A stretch of DNA of 6,416 bases from Opitutaceae bacterium (GTDB lineage Bacteria; Verrucomicrobiota; Verrucomicrobiia; Opitutales; Opitutaceae), in the NCBI GenBank assembly GCA_016763045.1, contig JAESUN010000157.1, positions 1 to 6,416 on the forward strand. Reading direction: 5' to 3'. Below the pieces are notes generated by a model. It was not told where the DNA came from and made no database searches. It was given only the letters and a program-made list of their open reading frames with translations. A program made the translations under genes and the position numbers. Of this stretch, positions 1-5,582 are shown piece by piece (the stretch's first letter is position 1; each line of letters opens with the position of its first letter).

Positions 1-14
1 GCCCTGTGACAATC

Positions 15-107
15 CTACTGGATAGCCACCGAAAGGAATAAAAAAGGAGAGAAGCTCAACCAGACAACATCGTCCAAGGGACTTTTATCGTGGTTCTCCC
101 TGTCCAC
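15..107 (-). CDS. Possible small membrane ORF downstream of exbD (weak)
   Basis: A GTG-started frame begins 9 nt after the exbD stop and encodes 30 residues. The first half is polar and charged (VDRENHDKSPLDD). The second half is strongly hydrophobic (VVWLSFSPFLFLSVAIQ) and looks like a single membrane anchor, then TAG ends the frame. I do not recognise a family and see no Shine-Dalgarno sequence. The position and the polar-then-hydrophobic pattern would suit a short or interrupted third gene of the exbBD unit, such as an anchored partner. A one-base slip in the six-A run at 40-45 would let the protein continue past the window edge in either direction of shift. It may equally be chance coding in the 116-bp tail, which otherwise shows no gene. 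Confidence 0.17.
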   Translation of the reverse strand: MDRENHDKSPLDDVVWLSFSPFLFLSVAIQ

Positions 108-116
108 TGGCAAGGT

Positions 117-512
117 TTACCGGGACTGCAAACGGATCTTGTTCAGGCCCACTTTTCGGCACGTATCCATCACTAAGGTTACTCGGTTGAGAGGTGTTTC
201 CTCATCCGCCTTAATCAGCACTGTTATATTTGTGCTCTGGCTACTAACCATTTTTACAAGCTCCACCAAAATCTCATCAGATGCGGGAGTTCCATTTACG
301 TAAAGACTTCCCTCGCCATCGATCGCAATGACCATAGGGCTGACAAATTCATTCTTTCCGGCAGTTTCGACTTCTGGTAGTGTCAAATTGAGAGTTTTAA
401 TTTCCCTGAACTGCATGCTCACCAAAAAGAAAAAGATCAGGATCGTTAGCACATCCATCAACGGCACGATATTGATTTCGACCTTTCGGCGCCGACGTGC
501 AAGCAAAGTCAT
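117..512 (-). CDS. exbD: ExbD/TolR family biopolymer transport protein
   Basis: This 131-residue protein is the small subunit of an ExbB-ExbD proton channel that uses the proton-motive force to power an outer-membrane process, classically TonB-dependent uptake. It has a short basic cytoplasmic N-terminus (RRRRK, residues 6-10) and one membrane helix at about 16-33. Asp20 in PLMDVLTILIFFFL matches the essential protonatable Asp of the family. A periplasmic domain from about 40 to 131 ends in the usual pattern (VTLVMDTCRKVGLNKIRL). Length is normal for the family. I chose the ATG at 512 because it overlaps the exbB stop as ATGA and has AGGA just upstream. A GTG at 611 in the same frame would add 33 residues inside exbB with no family resemblance. 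No tonB or receptor gene is visible, so the energised partner is unknown. Confidence 0.93.
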   Translation of the reverse strand: MTLLARRRRKVEINIVPLMDVLTILIFFFLVSMQFREIKTLNLTLPEVETAGKNEFVSPMVIAIDGEGSLYVNGTPASDEILVELVKMVSSQSTNITVLIKADEETPLNRVTLVMDTCRKVGLNKIRLQSR

Positions 513-1072
513 TTTGTCCTGTTTTGTGCGTCCAGCCGCTCCAACAATGAATCGAGCTGGACAGCGTATGTTTCTACTTTTCGTTGCAGGTATCCATTTC
601 CAACCAAACACGGGATGGCAACGGCCATCCCCAGAACAGTCGTGGTCAAAGCCAAGGCAATACCTTGGGTAAAAGAAGCCTGATCAGGTAAACCTGTCTC
701 CGGAGAAATATTTCCAAAAACAGTCACCAATCCTGTTACCGTCCCCAACAAACCAAGAAGAGGTGCGGCTCCAATGATTATTTCAACAAAAACTAACCCT
801 CTTTCCATTCGATTAATCTCCAGACGACCGAATGCCTTCACAGCGCCCGAATCGTTCTGATGAGCTGCCGAGAAGGCGAGAATACGTGCTAAAACAGAAT
901 CAGTCCCACCCTGAATCTTATCTCCGGAAATGATCGCTGAGACCAATTGCTCTGGAAGGATAACCGCACGCCTCAACGAATAAAGTCGTTCAAAGATGAT
1001 GAACGCTCCGACGATCGAGCATAAACCCAATGGATAAACAAAAATACCGGCACCTTTGAGAATTTCCCACAT
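509..1072 (-). CDS. exbB: MotA/TolQ/ExbB family proton channel protein
   Basis: This 187-residue polytopic inner-membrane protein is the channel-forming partner of the ExbD encoded immediately downstream. Three membrane segments are visible at about residues 8-28, 95-119 and 134-157. A cytoplasmic loop between the first two includes the FGRLEINRMERGL segment that normally leads into TM2. The family signatures are GAAPLLGLLGTVTGLV in TM2 (101-116) and ALALTTTVLGMAVAIP in TM3 (139-154). The latter has the polar threonines that line the ion path. At 187 residues it is a short ExbB/TolQ type without extra N-terminal domains. The ATG at 1072 is the only plausible start: no alternative start codon occurs in frame in the bases just upstream. 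The nearest purine-rich motif, AAGGGAG at 1095-1101, lies 22 nt from the ATG, too far for a normal ribosome site. Its stop overlaps the exbD start by 4 nt, so the pair is probably translationally coupled. Confidence 0.93.
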   Translation of the reverse strand: MWEILKGAGIFVYPLGLCSIVGAFIIFERLYSLRRAVILPEQLVSAIISGDKIQGGTDSVLARILAFSAAHQNDSGAVKAFGRLEINRMERGLVFVEIIIGAAPLLGLLGTVTGLVTVFGNISPETGLPDQASFTQGIALALTTTVLGMAVAIPCLVGNGYLQRKVETYAVQLDSLLERLDAQNRTK

Positions 1073-1115
1073 ATGATACTTAAAAAAGACGTAACTCCCT
1101 TGAGTTCATTTTTCT

Positions 1116-1144
1116 ATTAAACCTCTCGATCATAGCGAAGACAA
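1116..1144 (-). promoter_or_regulatory. Candidate sigma-70-like promoter of exbBD
   Basis: In the 90-bp gap between leuD and exbB the minus strand reads TTGTCT (1139-1144), 17 bp, then TTTAAT (1116-1121). These match the -35 and -10 consensus at 4/6 and 5/6 positions with ideal spacing. Transcription would start near 1109, giving a leader of about 37 nt before the exbB ATG. This would make exbBD a unit separate from leuCD. It is a consensus match only, and such matches occur by chance in AT-rich gaps. Confidence 0.35.
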
Positions 1145-1162
1145 TGAGCAAGAAACGGAACA

Positions 1163-1765
1163 TCAACCAGCAAAATAAGGCAATTCTTTCGAAACGGCTA
1201 TAACATCTTCTTTTGCTTCCAACAACTCGCCAATGGCATCCCATTTCCCATTGATCAAAGAACTATGAGCAGTCTCTCTCATGGTAATGGAGACTGTTTC
1301 ACCCGCAAAACGTATTTCCCGAGCAGAAACATCCATCGTAATTGCGAGCGTTGGATCTGCTTCTACTGCAGAAGCTATTCTGGCAATCTCCTCTTTGGAC
1401 GCACAGAAACAAGGAATCCCCAAAGTGGTGCAGTTGCCAAAAAATATTTCCGCAAAACTCTCTGCTACGATCCCTCGGAATCCGTAACGATATAATGCCT
1501 GCGGTGCATGCTCTCTCGAGCTACCACAGCCAAAATTATCACCAGAGAGGAGAATCGTCGCATCTGAATAACGTGAATCATTCAAAGGATGCTCCTTATC
1601 CGATCCATCTTCATTTTTGCGAACATCATAGAAAAGGTGTTCTCCCAGCCCATCGAATGTTACGCACTTCATATAACGTGCAGGTATAATCCTATCCGTA
1701 TCGATCGCATCACCAGGAACGAAAACACCAGTCCCAACCACTTCTGTTATTTTTTCTAAAGCCAT
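1163..1765 (-). CDS. leuD: 3-isopropylmalate dehydratase small subunit
   Basis: LeuD is the small (swivel-domain) subunit of isopropylmalate isomerase. With LeuC it converts 2-isopropylmalate to 3-isopropylmalate in cytoplasmic leucine biosynthesis. The 200-residue length matches the longer bacterial LeuD class rather than the ~165-residue archaeal-like class. Visible motifs are DTDRIIPARY (22-31) and GDNFGCGSSREHAPQAL (75-91), the aconitase-family swivel signature with the substrate-contacting SSREHA segment. AESFAEIFFGN follows at 101-111, and NGKWDAIGELLE lies near the C-terminus. The start is 3 nt after the leuC stop, with GGAGA at a good distance inside the end of leuC, so the two subunits are co-translated. 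Nothing appears truncated or mutated. Confidence 0.97.
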   Translation of the reverse strand: MALEKITEVVGTGVFVPGDAIDTDRIIPARYMKCVTFDGLGEHLFYDVRKNEDGSDKEHPLNDSRYSDATILLSGDNFGCGSSREHAPQALYRYGFRGIVAESFAEIFFGNCTTLGIPCFCASKEEIARIASAVEADPTLAITMDVSAREIRFAGETVSITMRETAHSSLINGKWDAIGELLEAKEDVIAVSKELPYFAG

Positions 1766-1768
1766 CTT

Positions 1769-3202
1769 TTAAATCTCCGCCAATTCCTTAACATCGAAAA
1801 CCTCGCGGGCATCGCTTATCTTACCTGTCACTGCCGCAGCAACGACCATCACAGGACTCATTAAAATAGTTCTACCAGTGGGGCTTCCCTGCCGACCCTT
1901 GAAATTACGATTACTGGAGCTCGCGCATAATTGCTGACCAATCAATTTATCTGGGTTCATCGCCAAACACATTGAACATCCGGCCTCACGCCACTCAAAG
2001 CCCGCTTCTTCAAAGATCTTGTCGAGACCCTTCTCTTTACAAAGCACATCCACTCGCTGAGATCCTGGAACGGCAAGCGCCTTAATACCAGAAGCCACCT
2101 TATGTCCCTTTAGATACTCGGCAGCTTCGATAAAGTCGCTCAAACGCCCATTCGTACAACTTCCGATAAAAGCTACATCAATGGGGATTCCCGCAATCGG
2201 TTCTCCCGCGGGAAGCTGCATATAATCCAGTGCCTCCTGCGTAATATCTTTTTCCTCTGCTGAAACCGATTCTGGAGTTGGAATATTATCCACAATCGTA
2301 ATCGCCTGTCCGGGATTGATTCCCCAGGTCACAGTTGGAGCAATATCTTCTGCCTTGATGTTGACCACATCATCATAGCTGCAATCAGCATCACTGGCAA
2401 AACTCTTCCAACTCTCCACAGCCTTATCCCATGCTTCACCCTCAGCAGGGGAATAGCGCCGTCCTTTCAAATACGCAAATGTCGTTTCATCAGGATTCAC
2501 ATATCCGACACGAGCACCGCCCTCAATCGACATGTTACAAACCGTCATTCGCTCTTCCATCGTGAAACGATCAACGACATCACCACCGTATTCATATGCA
2601 AATCCGGTTCCACCATTAACTCCCCACAAACGAATGATATGCAAGATAACATCCTTTGCATAAACGCCCGGTTTCAGATGGCCATTCACATTGATCCGGC
2701 GAACCTTCATCGGACTCAATGCCATCGTCTGCGTGGCGAGAACATCTCGGATCTGCGTCGTTCCAATCCCAAAAGCAATCGCACCGAAAGCTCCGTGGGT
2801 TGAGGTATGCGAATCACCGCACGCGATCGTCGTTCCCGGTTGAGTAATCCCCTGTTCAGGGCCGACCACGTGAATGATTCCCTGATCACCCGAAGCGATA
2901 TCAAAGTAAGTAACACCAAACTCCTTACAATTATTATCCAACTCCGTGATCATTGCATCGGCCAACGGATCCGCAAACGGTTGCACCCGCTGGTCTGTTG
3001 GCACTATATGGTCAACCGTAGCAAAGGTTCTATGTGGATAAGCCACTTTTAGACCCAGATCACGAATCATACCGAACGCTTGTGGACTGGTAACCTCATG
3101 AATGAGGTGTGTCCCAATCAACAATTGCGTTTCGCCATTGGAAAGCTTTCGCACAGTGTGTGCGTCCCATACTTTTTGAAATAAATTCTTACCCATACTC
3201 AT
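1769..3202 (-). CDS. leuC: 3-isopropylmalate dehydratase large subunit
   Basis: LeuC is the catalytic large subunit of isopropylmalate isomerase, an aconitase-superfamily enzyme with a 4Fe-4S cluster that works with the LeuD encoded just downstream. The 477-residue length is typical of bacterial LeuC (about 465-475). The three cluster ligands are visible as Cys349 (GSCTNGR), Cys409 and Cys412 ([15 protein letters not shown]). Other family blocks are HEVTSPQAF (35-43), [15 protein letters not shown] (127-141), the [10 protein letters not shown] stretch near 224-233, and [11 protein letters not shown] near the C-terminus (429-439). Two in-frame ATGs are possible, at 3202 and two codons later at 3196 (MSMGKN). 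Neither has a clear ribosome site, so the start is uncertain by two residues. The gene follows the cysK terminator and should have its own promoter in 3203-3308, where I could not identify convincing -35/-10 boxes. Confidence 0.97.
   Translation of the reverse strand: MSMGKNLFQKVWDAHTVRKLSNGETQLLIGTHLIHEVTSPQAFGMIRDLGLKVAYPHRTFATVDHIVPTDQRVQPFADPLADAMITELDNNCKEFGVTYFDIASGDQGIIHVVGPEQGITQPGTTIACGDSHTSTHGAFGAIAFGIGTTQIRDVLATQTMALSPMKVRRINVNGHLKPGVYAKDVILHIIRLWGVNGGTGFAYEYGGDVVDRFTMEERMTVCNMSIEGGARVGYVNPDETTFAYLKGRRYSPAEGEAWDKAVESWKSFASDADCSYDDVVNIKAEDIAPTVTWGINPGQAITIVDNIPTPESVSAEEKDITQEALDYMQLPAGEPIAGIPIDVAFIGSCTNGRLSDFIEAAEYLKGHKVASGIKALAVPGSQRVDVLCKEKGLDKIFEEAGFEWREAGCSMCLAMNPDKLIGQQLCASSSNRNFKGRQGSPTGRTILMSPVMVVAAAVTGKISDAREVFDVKELAEI
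1774..1778 (-). promoter_or_regulatory. Ribosome binding site of leuD inside leuC
   Basis: GGAGA on the minus strand lies 8 nt before the leuD ATG (1765). It is formed by the codons for the last Glu and Ile of LeuC. It is the clearest Shine-Dalgarno in the left part of the window and fixes the leuD start. Its position within the upstream coding sequence fits coupled translation of the two isomerase subunits. Confidence 0.6.
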
Positions 3203-3300
3203 AGCATTTGGTGGTGAATGGCCTAAGTTGAGGTAAATTCAAAAGGGCGCAACTCGAAACATCATCTTTCAAAGATACCACAGAAGCTGCACTCAGTCAC

Positions 3301-3337
3301 AAAAAACAAAAAGAGTGGAGAAATTCTCCACTCTTTT
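3301..3337 (-). terminator. Rho-independent terminator of cysK
   Basis: About 32 nt past the cysK stop, the minus strand forms a near-perfect hairpin. AAAAGAGTGGAG (3326-3337, read on the minus strand) pairs over 12 bp with CTCCACTCTTTT (3309-3320) across a 5-nt AT loop that could close two further pairs. The stem runs directly into TTTTTGTTTTTTG toward 3301. This is a classic intrinsic terminator for leftward transcription and separates cysK from leuCD. The T tract on the opposite side is only four bases, so it is mainly one-directional. Confidence 0.88.
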
Positions 3338-3368
3338 CAGATAAAGATTTGTCACGCGGGATCCGTTT

Positions 3369-4316
3369 TTAACTGGATACCTCTTCACGAGCAGTTTCCG
3401 CCAAAGGAGTGCTCAAGTAGCGCTCACTAGGGCTGGCTGCGATACAAACGATTGTTTTTCCGGCCATGTCCGCACGTTCTGCCAATTTAAGAGACGCCGC
3501 AATCGCGGCACCTGAGGAAATCCCTACAGCCAATCCATCCGTCAATGAGACTCTTCTAGCAGTCTCAAAAGCATCGTCATTACTAACAGTGATCACTTCA
3601 TCCACAATCGACTGATTCAAATTATCAGGGATAAAACCAGCTCCAATGCCTTGAGTCTTATGAGGCCCTGGTTTTCCACCTGAAAGAATCGGACTCGCTT
3701 CAGGCTCAACCGCAACGGATAATAACTCACGACGCGATTTGATAACCTCGGAGACACCCGTTATCGTTCCACCCGTTCCGACGCCTGCAACAAAGGCATC
3801 AATCTTACCCTCAGTTGCGTCCCAGATTTCTTCAGCTGTCGTTTTACGGTGAACCTCTGGGTTAGCAGGATTGTCAAACTGACTTGGAATAAAGGCTTTA
3901 TCACCGATTTCAGCCGCAAGCTCCAGAGATTTGGCGATCGCTCCCTTCATCCCTTCTGCTCCTGGAGTAAGAACGATCTCAGCTCCGAGCATTCTCAAAA
4001 GAATTCGGCGTTCCATCGACATCGTTTCAGGCATCGTTAAAACACAGCGATACCCCTTTGCACCACAAACAAAGGCCAGAGCAATTCCAGTATTCCCGGA
4101 TGTCGGCTCAACAACAACACTGCCAGCCCCCAGTTTTCCTTCGCGCTCAGCGGCCTCAATCATCGCTTTACCAATTCTGTCCTTCACACTGGCCAGAGGA
4201 TTAAAAAATTCACACTTCACATAAATCGTTGCATCTAGTCCAGAAGCGATACGATTGAGCTTGATCAAAGGAGTATTTCCAATGGTAGAAATAATATCAG
4301 GGAATGCGGTGGCCAT
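3369..4316 (-). CDS. cysK: Cysteine synthase (O-acetylserine sulfhydrylase)
   Basis: This PLP-dependent cytoplasmic enzyme makes L-cysteine from O-acetyl-L-serine and sulfide. At 315 residues it matches the CysK/CysM family (about 300-325). The PLP-binding lysine is Lys45 in NPLASVKDR. The substrate loop is PTSGNTG (71-77) and the phosphate-binding glycine loop is [10 protein letters not shown] (178-187). The conserved GIGAGFIP block is at 223-230, and GISSGAA (265-271) carries the serine that contacts the PLP ring nitrogen. The C-terminus ends in the CysK-like SERYLSTPL, though the preceding LPD(T/S)G is replaced by IAASP. These features favour CysK over cystathionine beta-synthase or CysM, but substrate choice cannot be proved from sequence. 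The ATG at 4316 has the IGNTPL start motif at the usual depth (residues 12-17). No Shine-Dalgarno is seen; the leader is A-rich (ATTAAAACT). An intrinsic terminator follows. Confidence 0.95.
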   Translation of the reverse strand: MATAFPDIISTIGNTPLIKLNRIASGLDATIYVKCEFFNPLASVKDRIGKAMIEAAEREGKLGAGSVVVEPTSGNTGIALAFVCGAKGYRCVLTMPETMSMERRILLRMLGAEIVLTPGAEGMKGAIAKSLELAAEIGDKAFIPSQFDNPANPEVHRKTTAEEIWDATEGKIDAFVAGVGTGGTITGVSEVIKSRRELLSVAVEPEASPILSGGKPGPHKTQGIGAGFIPDNLNQSIVDEVITVSNDDAFETARRVSLTDGLAVGISSGAAIAASLKLAERADMAGKTIVCIAASPSERYLSTPLAETAREEVSS

Positions 4317-4358
4317 AGTTTTAATCAGTTAGGGTTTACGTAAAAAACAAGAGGTCTT

Positions 4359-4388
4359 AAAGTAAGGTTAATGGGGTTGAATAGTCAA
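4359..4388 (-). promoter_or_regulatory. Weak candidate promoter upstream of cysK
   Basis: In the 114-bp gap between the glgA-type ORF and cysK the minus strand has TTGACT (4383-4388, 5/6 match to the -35 box). An 18-bp spacer and TACTTT (4359-4364) follow, the latter a poor -10 box (3/6). It would give a leader of about 35-40 nt. No terminator hairpin is visible after the glgA stop in this gap, so readthrough from upstream is also possible. Confidence 0.25.
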
Positions 4389-4430
4389 TATTAGTCAGGT
4401 CTTTTCCTTCGAAGCAACACCTAGTCGTTT

Positions 4431-5291
4431 CTAGATAGTCGTCTGATAAAGTTTTTCATAAGCTTGGGCTGCTTTTTTCCAGGAAAAATTTCGTTTCATG
4501 CCCGTCTTTATTATCTTATTCATGCGTCCCTTATCCGCGAATAATTTGAGCGATGCCTGTAAAGCTTTAAGGAAATCTCGAGTCCGGGGCGCAAACATCA
4601 AGCCCGTCCCCTTAGTTGGTTCGGCTTCTATATCGACGACCGTATCGACTAATCCCCCTACTTTCGAAACCAACGGTATCGTGCCATACAACTGACTATA
4701 CATCTGATTGAGACCACAGGGTTCAAAAATCGATGGCATCAGGAAAAAATCAGATCCCGCCTCGATCAAGTGACTCGCTTTTTCATCCAACGCGATAGAC
4801 AACGCAATCTTCTCTGGATGTAATTCCGCCAACTTGGTTAAGGCATCCTGGTATTTCGAATCACCCGAACCCAGAATGATCAAACGACACTCATTTTTGA
4901 TGAAAAAGTTCCTGACTGACAATAGCAGATCAAGCCCCTTCTGCTCGGCCAAACGACAGACCATCCCATAAATTGGACCCTCATAGTCTGCAGAAAACCC
5001 ATTCTTTGCCAACAGTTCTCGACGACATGTCACCTTCCCATTCAAAGAAGTTGTCGAATAATTAGCCGGCAAAAAAGAATCTGACTTGGGACTCCAGACT
5101 TCGGTATCCACACCATTAATCAAGCCCGACAGATCATCCAGCCGTGTCTGAATAACGCCTTCCAAACCACAACCAAAAGCAGAGGTCTGAATTTCCTTAC
5201 TATAGTTTGGACTGACCGTCACCACATTGTCCGCAAACAAAATTCCTCCCTTAAGCATATTGATCTGCCCATAAAATTCGAGGCCATCAAT
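4431..5291 (-). pseudogene. glgA: 3' fragment of glycogen synthase (GT5)
   Basis: Residues 98-383 of the hybrid ORF match the second half of GlgA, which extends alpha-1,4-glucan from ADP-glucose. Recognisable blocks in order are DGLEFYGQINMLKGGILFAD (99-118) and VTVSPNYSKEI (121-131). The segment GCGLEGVIQTR (137-147) follows, then INGVDTEVWSP (155-165), CRLAEQKGLDLL (209-220) with the family's Arg and Lys, and SIFEPCGLNQMYS (284-296) with the conserved Glu and Cys. VGGLVDTV (308-315) and FSWKKAAQAYEKLY near the end complete the C-terminal domain, which reaches the normal C-terminus of the family. The N-terminal Rossmann domain with KTGGLADV is absent, so the part present should not be catalytic alone. 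A matching N-terminal half should exist elsewhere in the source genome if the join is artificial. Confidence 0.82.
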
Positions 5292-5582
5292 CCCGATCAA
5301 ATCATCGGGAAGATCATAATTGATCCAATTCGGCGCTTGATCGATGATTTCGACATTATTGGTACCGGTTTCCTCTTCGACTTCACGAATTACCGCCGTT
5401 TCAGGGTCCTCTCCAGGATCAATGCCGCCCTGCGGCAATTGCCAATAATCCTTGATGTCCTGGCCGGGCCTCGGCAAGCGGCAACCAACCCAGACCAGTC
5501 CGTCATTATTGAAGATGACCGCGCCAACGCCGCTACGGTAAGGCAGGTTGGCCAAGGATGGCTTCCCGATTTCAGCACTCAT
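4431..5582 (-). CDS. Hybrid ORF: RppH-type Nudix N-terminus fused to glycogen synthase C-terminus
   Basis: This 383-residue frame joins parts of two unrelated proteins. Residues 1-97 are the front of an RNA pyrophosphohydrolase with a complete Nudix box. Residues 98-383 are the second half of a GT5 glycogen synthase. The join is abrupt, between LPDDLIG and IDGLEFYGQ (around 5292), with no linker. RppH lacks its C-terminal part, normally another ~60-70 residues beginning with a WxGxYRGQ-like block. GlgA lacks about 200 N-terminal residues, including the KTGGLADV nucleotide-sugar site. I know of no natural RppH-GlgA fusion. GC falls from rows mostly near 58-60% to about 40-47% across the join. 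The frame is continuous in the given sequence, but it is best read as a chimera of two gene fragments. The start at 5582 overlaps the preceding gene's stop by ATGA. Confidence 0.5.
   Translation of the reverse strand: MSAEIGKPSLANLPYRSGVGAVIFNNDGLVWVGCRLPRPGQDIKDYWQLPQGGIDPGEDPETAVIREVEEETGTNNVEIIDQAPNWINYDLPDDLIGIDGLEFYGQINMLKGGILFADNVVTVSPNYSKEIQTSAFGCGLEGVIQTRLDDLSGLINGVDTEVWSPKSDSFLPANYSTTSLNGKVTCRRELLAKNGFSADYEGPIYGMVCRLAEQKGLDLLLSVRNFFIKNECRLIILGSGDSKYQDALTKLAELHPEKIALSIALDEKASHLIEAGSDFFLMPSIFEPCGLNQMYSQLYGTIPLVSKVGGLVDTVVDIEAEPTKGTGLMFAPRTRDFLKALQASLKLFADKGRMNKIIKTGMKRNFSWKKAAQAYEKLYQTTI
5292..5582 (-). pseudogene. rppH: 5' fragment of RNA pyrophosphohydrolase (Nudix)
   Basis: Residues 1-97 of the hybrid ORF match the beginning of RppH, which removes pyrophosphate from 5'-triphosphate mRNA ends and triggers decay. 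YRSGVGAVIFNNDGLVWVG (15-33) is the first beta strand region. WQLPQGGIDPGEDP (47-60) leads into a full Nudix box at 52-74 (Gx5Ex7REVxEExG, with Arg66, Glu67, Glu70, Glu71). NWINYDLPDDLIG (85-97) is the family's typical YDLPxxLxG segment. The following part of the fold is replaced by glycogen synthase sequence. The ATGA overlap with a divergent polysaccharide deacetylase is a gene order I know from Alphaproteobacteria. The complete gene would be expected to run on from here in the true source genome. Confidence 0.8.

Noticed and set aside
513..611. GTG-started 33-residue N-terminal extension of exbD
   Set aside because: The extension lies wholly within exbB, has no membrane or family features, and the ATG at 512 gives the normal family length and an ATGA overlap.
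328..672. Plus-strand open frame across exbD/exbB
   Set aside because: It is antisense to two well-supported genes, spans their overlap, and shows no domain or family pattern.
1082..1106. Terminator-like hairpin before exbB (AACTC, 4-nt loop, GAGTT, then a T run)
   Set aside because: The stem is only 5 bp, three bases separate it from the T run, and it lies between the candidate promoter and the exbB start, where a terminator would block the operon.
1342..1689. Plus-strand open frame antisense to leuD
   Set aside because: The product has no recognisable family features and lies wholly inside leuD, whose motifs are unambiguous.
4431..5582. A new bifunctional RNA-decapping/glycogen-synthesising enzyme
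   Set aside because: Both domains are cut inside conserved folds, there is no linker, and composition and lineage change at the join. A chimera explains this with fewer assumptions.
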